Positions 8,113 through 12,555 of a DNA stretch of 12,555 bases are shown here, one piece after another (within the stretch, counting starts at the first letter, position 1; the number at the start of each line of letters is the position of its first letter). Under the pieces are notes generated by a model. The model worked only from the letters and a program-made list of their open reading frames with translations, was not told where the DNA came from and ran no database searches. Both the position numbers and the translations under genes were made by a program. The stretch comes from Paludibacteraceae bacterium (GTDB lineage: Bacteria > Bacteroidota > Bacteroidia > Bacteroidales > Paludibacteraceae), in contig JAGCQO010000034.1 of the NCBI GenBank assembly GCA_017965125.1, forward strand, positions 1-12,555, given 5' to 3'.

Positions 8113-9114
8113 TTAAGGCACTTCAACAGCATTCAGGATTTCGCTTATTATCTCCTCCGAAGACACATTGTTGGCCTCTGCCTCGTAGCTCAAGCCGATT
8201 CTGTGGCGCAACACGTCATAGCAAACGGCTCTCACGTCCTCAGGCACGACATAGCCTCTTCTCTTGATGAATGCGTAGGCTCTTGAAGCCAATCCCAAGT
8301 TGATTGTCGCTCTTGGCGAACCACCGAACGCAATCTGGTTCTTCAGCTCTTTCAAGCCGTATTCTTCAGGATTTCTTGTGGCGAACACGATGTCCACAAT
8401 GTATTTTTCTATCTTTTCATCCATGTAAACGTCCTTCACCACCTTTCTTGCGTTTATGATGTCTTCTGGCTTCAGGACTGGAGAAATGGCCGTATTATTG
8501 CCGTTCATGTTCTGGCGCATAATCAGTCTTTCTTCCTCTTTCTTTGGGTAATTAACCACAACCTTGAGCATGAAACGGTCCACCTGCGCCTCTGGCAGCG
8601 GATATGTTCCTTCCTGCTCTATCGGGTTCTGTGTCGCAAGAACCAAGAACGGATTAGGCAACTCGAAAGTTGTCTCGCTTATAGACACCTGCTTTTCCTG
8701 CATGGCCTCGAGCAATGCACTCTGCACCTTTGCCGGAGCACGGTTTATCTCATCCGCCAAAACGAAATTAGCGAAGATAGGTCCTTTTCTTATGTTGAAT
8801 TCTTCTGTTTTCTGGCTGTAAATCATTGTTCCGAGCACATCGGCTGGCAACAAGTCCGGAGTGAACTGTATTCTGCTGAAATCGGCATCTATAAGGCTTG
8901 CCAAAGTCTTTATCGCAAGCGTCTTCGCCAATCCTGGCACACCTTCCAGCAAGACGTGGCCATCAGCCAAAAGTCCGATGAGAAGAGCCTCCACAAGATG
9001 TTTCTGGCCAACTATGTTTTTATCCATACCCATCATAAGGGCATCAACAAACGAGCTCTGACGTTCTATTCTTTCGTTTAGCTCTCTGATATCAACAGTC
9101 TGATTTGTTTCCAT
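8113..9114 (-). CDS. moxR: MoxR family AAA+ ATPase
   Basis: 333 residues, typical length for MoxR. AAA+ elements in order: helical N-terminus with the box-II-like NIVGQKHLVEALLIGLLADG (33-52), Walker A GVPGLAKT (58-65), the FTPDLLPADVLG segment (84-95), Walker B VLADE (118-122) followed by INRAPAK, sensor 1 ATQNP (Asn163), the arginine-finger region EAQVDRF (175-181), and sensor 2 GSPRAT (Arg269 or its neighbour). A C-terminal lid domain runs to residue 333. MoxR ATPases act as chaperone-like motors together with VWA-domain proteins; here four such partners (DUF58, BatA, BatB and possibly others) follow in the same transcription unit. This is the first gene of the operon, preceded by a 171-nt intergenic region with promoter candidates. 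No Shine-Dalgarno is seen before the ATG. Confidence 0.97.
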   Translation of the reverse strand: METNQTVDIRELNERIERQSSFVDALMMGMDKNIVGQKHLVEALLIGLLADGHVLLEGVPGLAKTLAIKTLASLIDADFSRIQFTPDLLPADVLGTMIYSQKTEEFNIRKGPIFANFVLADEINRAPAKVQSALLEAMQEKQVSISETTFELPNPFLVLATQNPIEQEGTYPLPEAQVDRFMLKVVVNYPKKEEERLIMRQNMNGNNTAISPVLKPEDIINARKVVKDVYMDEKIEKYIVDIVFATRNPEEYGLKELKNQIAFGGSPRATINLGLASRAYAFIKRRGYVVPEDVRAVCYDVLRHRIGLSYEAEANNVSSEEIISEILNAVEVP

Positions 9115-9148
9115 AATTTATGTTTGACTTTTACCTTTTTTCTGTTTT

Positions 9149-9167
9149 CGTTACTACAAAAGTAACG
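9149..9167. promoter_or_regulatory. Perfect 7-bp inverted repeat upstream of moxR (possible operator or leader hairpin)
   Basis: CGTTACT and AGTAACG are perfect inverted copies separated by 5 nt, ending 35 nt before the moxR ATG. On the minus strand the first arm and loop also contain TACTTTTG (9164-9157), an exact match to the Bacteroides -7 box TAnnTTTG, though the expected -33 position holds only a poor TTTG match. If transcription begins there, the repeat would be an operator overlapping the promoter. If it begins at the promoter candidate further upstream, the repeat would be a hairpin in the leader RNA. Its function is unproven. Confidence 0.5.
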
Positions 9168-9208
9168 TTCAAATATCCTTTTTATCAGTCTTTATTCGTT
9201 AAATCTTC

Positions 9209-9240
9209 TAAATATATAACCTAATTTACATCAGGTCAAA
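9209..9240 (-). promoter_or_regulatory. Candidate Bacteroides-type promoter for the moxR-bat operon
   Basis: Reading the minus strand, TTTG (9240-9237) is followed after 20 nt by TATATTTA (9216-9209). This matches the Bacteroidota housekeeping pattern of TTTG at -33 and TAnnTTTG at -7, with only the last base of the -7 box off. Spacing is within the range reported for this promoter class. It lies just downstream of the terminator of the preceding gene and would give a leader of roughly 85-90 nt before the moxR ATG. Confidence 0.5.
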
Positions 9241-9245
9241 TCACG

Positions 9246-9278
9246 AAAAAAAGGGACTCGAATTTTGCTTCTCGTCCC
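9246..9278 (-). terminator. Intrinsic terminator after the HU-LysM gene
   Basis: On the minus strand, GGGAC (9278-9274) pairs with GTCCC (9257-9253). The arms continue through two opposed G-A/A-G positions (tandem GA mismatch) and a G-C pair, then two A-T pairs, to a 6-nt loop. Seven T residues (9252-9246) follow directly. The hairpin begins 7 nt after the stop codon of the HU-LysM gene. The plus strand also has a run of T after the stem, but no plus-strand gene ends here. Confidence 0.82.
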
Positions 9279-9285
9279 GATTTTT

Positions 9286-10620
9286 CTACTTCTTCAAATA
9301 CTGTTTCGCAAGCTCTTTCGCCTTCGTCAGTGTCTGCGGATTGTTCACATCCACCTTGTCGCTTCCGAGCTTTGGTATTTTCAATGTCATGCCCGACGAT
9401 ACCGCATCCGGATTTTTTATTACGCCCCTGTTCGCCTCATATATATATACCCAGTAGTCCTTGTGACCGTAATATTTCTCTGCGAGTATAGTCAGTCTGT
9501 CGCCTTTGCCTATAGTTACGGTAGCCAGGACCTCGCCACTCTCCGCTTTTGCTGGAGAAGCATTCTTGCTTGCTGCCTTCTCCTTTTTATCGGCATTATT
9601 CTCAGCCGCAGGCTCTTTTTGCTCGACAGTCTTCGGCTTTGTTATCTCCACCGGCTCATACTTCACAGAATCAGAGATGCCTGTCTTCTCGGCATTTGCA
9701 CGCTTTTCTTTCTCTCTCGCCTGTAATGCCGCTTTCTGAGCCCTTTCCTTAGCCTGCTGTCTTTCCAGTTCCTTGTTTTCCTCCTCGTCTGCGCCGAATT
9801 CGCTTATGTATTGCTTAATATCAGCGTACTCCTTGCCGAAGAACGACGAGAAGCAGCTTGTCTCCTTCTCGATATAGAATATCACGCCGCAAAGGCTCAC
9901 CAAAAGGAACGCAATCAGTATCCAGTCTATCACTTTCGAATACTTCTTTTTCTTCACGAGCGGCACTTTCCTCTCGCCTGTCTCATAAATCTCTATCGGA
10001 GCCGGCGCCACATAATCATCGTTGCCTGCAACAACGCCCACAGCCTCATTGCCTCCGGCAGTCACGTATTCCTTCTCCCCCGCCTTTTCCTCAGCAACCA
10101 CGACTGGCGCCGTAGCAACGATCTCTTCCTTCACAGAAACCTCTTCCTTAACCTCCTCTTTCCTTTCTACCGTCTCAGCCTTATCTTCCTTCTTCTCAAC
10201 CTTCTTGTTAAAGTCAGCCAGCAAATCCTTTATTTCAAGCGCCTGGCTGTGCAGTTTCGCCAGCTGCTCATTCTCATCATTGCCCACGCCGTCATTCACG
10301 TCCATCGCCTTCATCTCCGCGTACTTTTCGTTTATCATCTCCTTGACATTGGCTTCTGGCGCAAACACGAGCTTATTATGACCAGGAATCACATATTCCT
10401 CACCAGTTCTTACATTGACGCTCTTTCTTGGCTCGTTCCATTGCAACTTCAACGTTCCGAATCCTTTGATTTTCACAACGCCGTCCTCGACTATGCCTTT
10501 ATCCAGAACATTGACAAAAGATCTGACAAAAGAGTCAACTTCTCTTCTGTCACATCCCGAACCAGCCGCGATTTCCGCAAGCAGTTCCTGTATTGATATT
10601 TTATTCTTTTCCTTACTCAT
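9286..10620 (-). CDS. Membrane-spanning HU-LysM protein (HU-like DNA-binding domain, transmembrane helix, periplasmic LysM)
   Basis: 444 residues with a rare domain order. Residues about 7-97 are an HU/IHF-fold domain: ISIQELLAEIAAGSG, the KIKGFGTLKL core, and the TGEEYVIPGHNKLVF arm region typical of Bacteroidota HU proteins. A highly charged linker (about 100-220, rich in Glu and Lys) leads to a basic KKKKYSK cluster and one membrane helix (230-250). By the positive-inside rule, the HU domain is cytoplasmic and the rest periplasmic. Residues about 280-312 are a strongly helical, Glu/Lys/Arg/Ala-rich spacer, followed by a flexible linker. A LysM domain sits at about 367-417, with GKGDRLTILAEKYYGHKDYW and GMTLKIPKL, so peptidoglycan binding is expected. 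The ATG overlaps the upstream HU gene by 8 nt (ATGAGTAA). The function is not known to me; tethering nucleoid to cell wall is an inference from the domains. Confidence 0.93.
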   Translation of the reverse strand: MSKEKNKISIQELLAEIAAGSGCDRREVDSFVRSFVNVLDKGIVEDGVVKIKGFGTLKLQWNEPRKSVNVRTGEEYVIPGHNKLVFAPEANVKEMINEKYAEMKAMDVNDGVGNDENEQLAKLHSQALEIKDLLADFNKKVEKKEDKAETVERKEEVKEEVSVKEEIVATAPVVVAEEKAGEKEYVTAGGNEAVGVVAGNDDYVAPAPIEIYETGERKVPLVKKKKYSKVIDWILIAFLLVSLCGVIFYIEKETSCFSSFFGKEYADIKQYISEFGADEEENKELERQQAKERAQKAALQAREKEKRANAEKTGISDSVKYEPVEITKPKTVEQKEPAAENNADKKEKAASKNASPAKAESGEVLATVTIGKGDRLTILAEKYYGHKDYWVYIYEANRGVIKNPDAVSSGMTLKIPKLGSDKVDVNNPQTLTKAKELAKQYLKK

Positions 10621-10906
10621 TGTTGCGTGGTAAGTCTTTTATCTTGTCTTTGTACGTATTTCCTGTTCTGAACACAAGAACTTGCTTCGGAGGAATTATC
10701 GTACGCTTCTTAGTCAATGGATTCACCGACAGTCTCTGCGCCTTCCTCCTTACCTCAAACGCGCCAAAACCCTGGAAACTAACCGACGTGCCGTCCTTCA
10801 GCTGTCCGAGCATAACGTCCACCATAGTTTCCATAAGCTTATCAACCTTTTCCAACGAAAGGTTTGCGTCTTCCGCGATGCTTTCCTGTAATTTTTTGCT
10901 ATTCAA
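10613..10906 (-). CDS. HU family DNA-binding protein, TTG start
   Basis: 97 residues, about the normal length of HU (90-99). It is a small basic protein that would bend and compact DNA as a dimer. Visible elements: the N-terminal helices, aligning well with HU proteins from the first residues (NSKKLQESIAEDANLSLEKV); the core GFGAFEVR (46-53); and the DNA-contacting arm with SVNPLTKK (60-67), in which Pro63 matches the intercalating proline of canonical HU. The start must be TTG at 10906-10904: in frame there are only a few sense codons before tandem TAA stops at 10924-10919, and the first internal ATG would delete the first helices. The stop overlaps the ATG of the HU-LysM gene. Bacteroidota carry several HU paralogues, so its specific role is open. 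Confidence 0.93.
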   Translation of the reverse strand: MNSKKLQESIAEDANLSLEKVDKLMETMVDVMLGQLKDGTSVSFQGFGAFEVRRKAQRLSVNPLTKKRTIIPPKQVLVFRTGNTYKDKIKDLPRNNE

Positions 10907-10931
10907 TGCCTTGGTGTTTTATTAACGAAAC

Positions 10932-10962
10932 GCAAGTTAATATTTTTAATATAAAAATCAAA
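10932..10962 (-). promoter_or_regulatory. Candidate promoter for the HU / HU-LysM gene pair
   Basis: On the minus strand, TTTG (10962-10959) is followed after 19 nt by TAACTTGC (10939-10932). The TTTG and spacing fit the Bacteroides promoter pattern, while the -7 box matches TAnnTTTG at 6 of 8 positions. The implied leader is short, roughly 15-20 nt before the TTG start. The TTTG lies inside the 3' arm of the AT-rich hairpin that follows rimO. Confidence 0.42.
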
Positions 10963-10979
10963 GACGTTTCTTGATTTTT
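10953..10979 (-). terminator. Weak AT-rich terminator-like hairpin after rimO
   Basis: On the minus strand, AAAAATCAA (10979-10971) pairs perfectly with TTGATTTTT (10961-10953) around a 9-nt interior that can add one G-C pair with a bulge. The 3' arm doubles as a T-rich tail, and the hairpin begins 7 nt after the rimO stop. Only one or two G-C pairs support it, so termination would be inefficient and read-through into the HU genes is likely. Confidence 0.35.
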
Positions 10980-10986
10980 TCCTACT

Positions 10987-12282
10987 CTATTTCACGATTT
11001 CACCGTACAAATCATACGTTTCCGCGCCTGTGATTTTCACATCGTAGAAATCGCCCGCAACAAGTTTGTCGGCACTCTTGACAAGCACCTCTGGGTCAAC
11101 CTCTGGCGAATCGAACTGGGTGCGTCCCACGTAATAATCGCCCTCCTTGCGGTCTATAATCGTTTTCATCACCTTACCCACCTTGCCAGCATTGATTTCT
11201 TCCGAAATGACGCTCTGCAGGTCCATTATCTTGTCAAGCCTCTTTTCTTTAACCTCCTGAGGCACATCGTCCTCGTAATGCACGCTGGAGTAAGTGCCGT
11301 CCTCGTCCGAGTACGTAAACGCCCCCATTCTCTCGAAACGCTGCGTCCTCACAAACTCCATCAGCTCATCGAAGTCATCGGAAGTCTCTCCCGGATGGCC
11401 CACCATCAGCGTTGTTCTTATGTGTATGCCCGGAACCTCAGCCCTTATATTGTCAAGCAAATCAAGCGTCTCGGCCTTTGTTATGTGCCTTCTCATCTTC
11501 ACAAGCATGTTGTCGCTTATGTGCTGAAGGGCGATGTCAAGATACTTGCAGACATTCTCCCTCTCTCTCATCACGCTCAGCAGTTCGTTCGGGAAGCCGG
11601 CTGGATAAGCGTAATGCAGACGAAGCCACTCGACTCCGTTTACGTCGCTCAACCTCTTAACGAGCTCGGCCAGTTTGTTTTCGCCATATTTGTCCTCGCC
11701 GTAGTACGACAAGTCCTGCGCTATTATCTGAAACTCTTTCACGCCGTTTGAGACAAGCGCCCCCACCTCTTCGACGATTTCCTCCATCGCTCTCGACTTG
11801 TAGCGGCCTGTCATTATCGGTATGGCGCAGTAAGAACACATTCTGTTGCAACCCTCCGACACTTTCACATAAGCATAGTGCTTTGGCGTTGTTATCTTAC
11901 GGTTCACACCTGCCTTGCTGTTGTACTCCTTTCCTCTGCCCAGGTATTTCATCACCTCCATGAAGTCGAACTTTCCATAGAACTTGTCAACTTCCGGAAT
12001 CTCTTTTTCAAGCTCCTTCTGGTATCTCTGCGAGAGACACCCCATCACGATCAGTTTCTTGAGGTCGCCAGCCTTGCGACGTGCCGCGAAGTCAAGTATC
12101 ATGTCAATCGACTCCTTCTTGGCGTCTTGTATGAATCCGCAAGTGTTTATTATGGCTATTTCGCCGTCGGCCACCTCGGGGTCATGCTCCACCTCGTATC
12201 CATTAAGCTCAAGATGCCCCATCAAACGCTCCGAGTCAACAAGATTCTTCGAGCATCCTAATGTTATCAGATCAACCTTCAT
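10987..12282 (-). CDS. rimO: Ribosomal protein S12 methylthiotransferase RimO
   Basis: 431 residues, full length for the family. RimO is a radical-SAM enzyme that adds a methylthio group to a conserved aspartate of ribosomal protein S12 (Asp88/89 in E. coli). The N-terminal UPF0004 domain binds one iron-sulfur cluster through Cys10 (LGCSKN), Cys48 (NTCGF) and Cys82 (MGCLSQRY). The radical-SAM domain carries CNRMCSYC (Cys145, Cys149, Cys152), with the following AIPIMTGRYKSR segment typical of the family. The C-terminal TRAM domain (about 368-430) shows the RimO-type DSPEVDPEV block, which helps separate it from the tRNA enzyme MiaB. It starts at ATG 12282, 12 nt after the ftsY stop, with a purine-rich GAAGG immediately before the ATG. 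The pairing with ftsY suggests cotranscription. All catalytic cysteines are intact. Confidence 0.98.
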   Translation of the reverse strand: MKVDLITLGCSKNLVDSERLMGHLELNGYEVEHDPEVADGEIAIINTCGFIQDAKKESIDMILDFAARRKAGDLKKLIVMGCLSQRYQKELEKEIPEVDKFYGKFDFMEVMKYLGRGKEYNSKAGVNRKITTPKHYAYVKVSEGCNRMCSYCAIPIMTGRYKSRAMEEIVEEVGALVSNGVKEFQIIAQDLSYYGEDKYGENKLAELVKRLSDVNGVEWLRLHYAYPAGFPNELLSVMRERENVCKYLDIALQHISDNMLVKMRRHITKAETLDLLDNIRAEVPGIHIRTTLMVGHPGETSDDFDELMEFVRTQRFERMGAFTYSDEDGTYSSVHYEDDVPQEVKEKRLDKIMDLQSVISEEINAGKVGKVMKTIIDRKEGDYYVGRTQFDSPEVDPEVLVKSADKLVAGDFYDVKITGAETYDLYGEIVK

Positions 12283-12294
12283 CCTTCTTTTCTA

Positions 12295-12555
12295 TTAACC
12301 TAACAGACTTTCTACAAACTGATCTCTGTCGAAAGAACGCAAATCGTCAACGCCCTCTCCAAGTACGATATACTTCACTGGGATGCTGAACTGGTCGGAA
12401 ATGCCGAGGACAACGCCTCCTTTCGCCGTTCCGTCGAGTTTTGTCACAGCCAACGATGTTATTTCCGTCGCTATCGAGAACTGCTTTGCCTGCTCAAAAG
12501 CATTCTGGCCCGTAGAGCCGTCAAGCACAAGCATCACATCATTAGGAGCGCCTGG
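12295..12555 (-). CDS. ftsY: Signal recognition particle receptor FtsY, C-terminal part (5' end outside window)
   Basis: Only the last 86 residues are visible; the reading frame is open to the window edge, so the true start lies beyond 12555. FtsY is the membrane-associated SRP GTPase that docks ribosome-SRP complexes at the translocon. The visible part is the end of the G domain: LVLDGSTGQNAFEQAKQF, then the guanine-specificity motif TKLDGTAKGG, the GISDQFSIPVKYIVLGEGVDDL segment and the closing FVESLLG. The DGTAKGG and GEG elements are hallmarks of the SRP-GTPase subfamily, and the C-terminal sequence matches FtsY rather than Ffh, which would continue into a methionine-rich M domain. Confidence 0.96.
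   Translation of the reverse strand, partial: PGAPNDVMLVLDGSTGQNAFEQAKQFSIATEITSLAVTKLDGTAKGGVVLGISDQFSIPVKYIVLGEGVDDLRSFDRDQFVESLLG

Noticed and set aside
9115..9285. Small RNA gene or riboswitch in the largest intergenic region
   Set aside because: Apart from the terminator, the promoter-like boxes and one short dyad, I see no conserved RNA fold I recognise; 171 nt is mostly AT-rich spacer.
9811..10596. Plus-strand open frame of 261 codons
   Set aside because: Antisense to the HU-LysM gene, which has recognisable HU, membrane and LysM regions.
12535..12537. GTG as start of a separate 80-residue protein at the right edge
   Set aside because: The frame is open to the window edge and upstream codons continue the conserved FtsY sequence, so it is internal to ftsY.

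Overview
The window is a gene-dense stretch of a Bacteroidota chromosome, most likely order Bacteroidales. Every gene I can support lies on the minus strand, so transcription runs from position 12555 down to 1. The lineage call rests on three things: the Bat (Bacteroides aerotolerance) gene order, the absence of clear Shine-Dalgarno sequences, and promoter-like boxes of the Bacteroides type (TTTG ... TAnnTTTG). I cannot name the genus.

Upstream block (12555 to 9286, read leftward). It holds the 3' end of ftsY (signal-recognition-particle receptor), then rimO (ribosomal protein S12 methylthiotransferase), then a short AT-rich gap with a weak terminator-like hairpin and a promoter candidate. 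Two HU-fold genes follow. The first is a 97-residue soluble HU homologue starting at TTG. The second overlaps it by 8 nt and encodes an unusual 444-residue protein: N-terminal HU domain, acidic/basic linker, one transmembrane helix, a helical periplasmic spacer and a C-terminal LysM domain. As drawn, it would physically link DNA to the peptidoglycan. A good intrinsic terminator closes this block at 9278-9246.

Bat block (9114 to 825). After a 171-nt intergenic region with promoter candidates and a perfect 7-bp inverted repeat comes a tight run of genes: moxR AAA+ ATPase, DUF58 protein, a membrane-anchored DUF4381-like protein, batA and batB (membrane VWA proteins), batC (TPR plus an extreme Gln/Asn-rich tract), batD (large beta-rich protein with one membrane anchor) and batE (TPR, two membrane helices, SH3-like domain). 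Spacings run from a 17-nt overlap to 33 nt, so this is very probably one operon. The family picture is a MoxR ATPase working with VWA/MIDAS proteins at the inner membrane, with TPR and beta-sandwich domains facing the periplasm. The exact biochemical job of Bat proteins remains unsettled to my knowledge.

Downstream end (800 to 1). ligA, the NAD-dependent DNA ligase, begins 24 nt after batE and runs off the window. With no terminator visible between them it may be read through from the bat operon.

The observations most worth following are the HU-membrane-LysM protein with its translationally coupled soluble HU partner, and a shared cytoplasmic module that I can align by eye between BatD and the DUF4381-like protein of the same operon. 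No mobile elements, tRNA or rRNA genes or CRISPR arrays are seen, and no gene-free stretch exceeds 171 nt.
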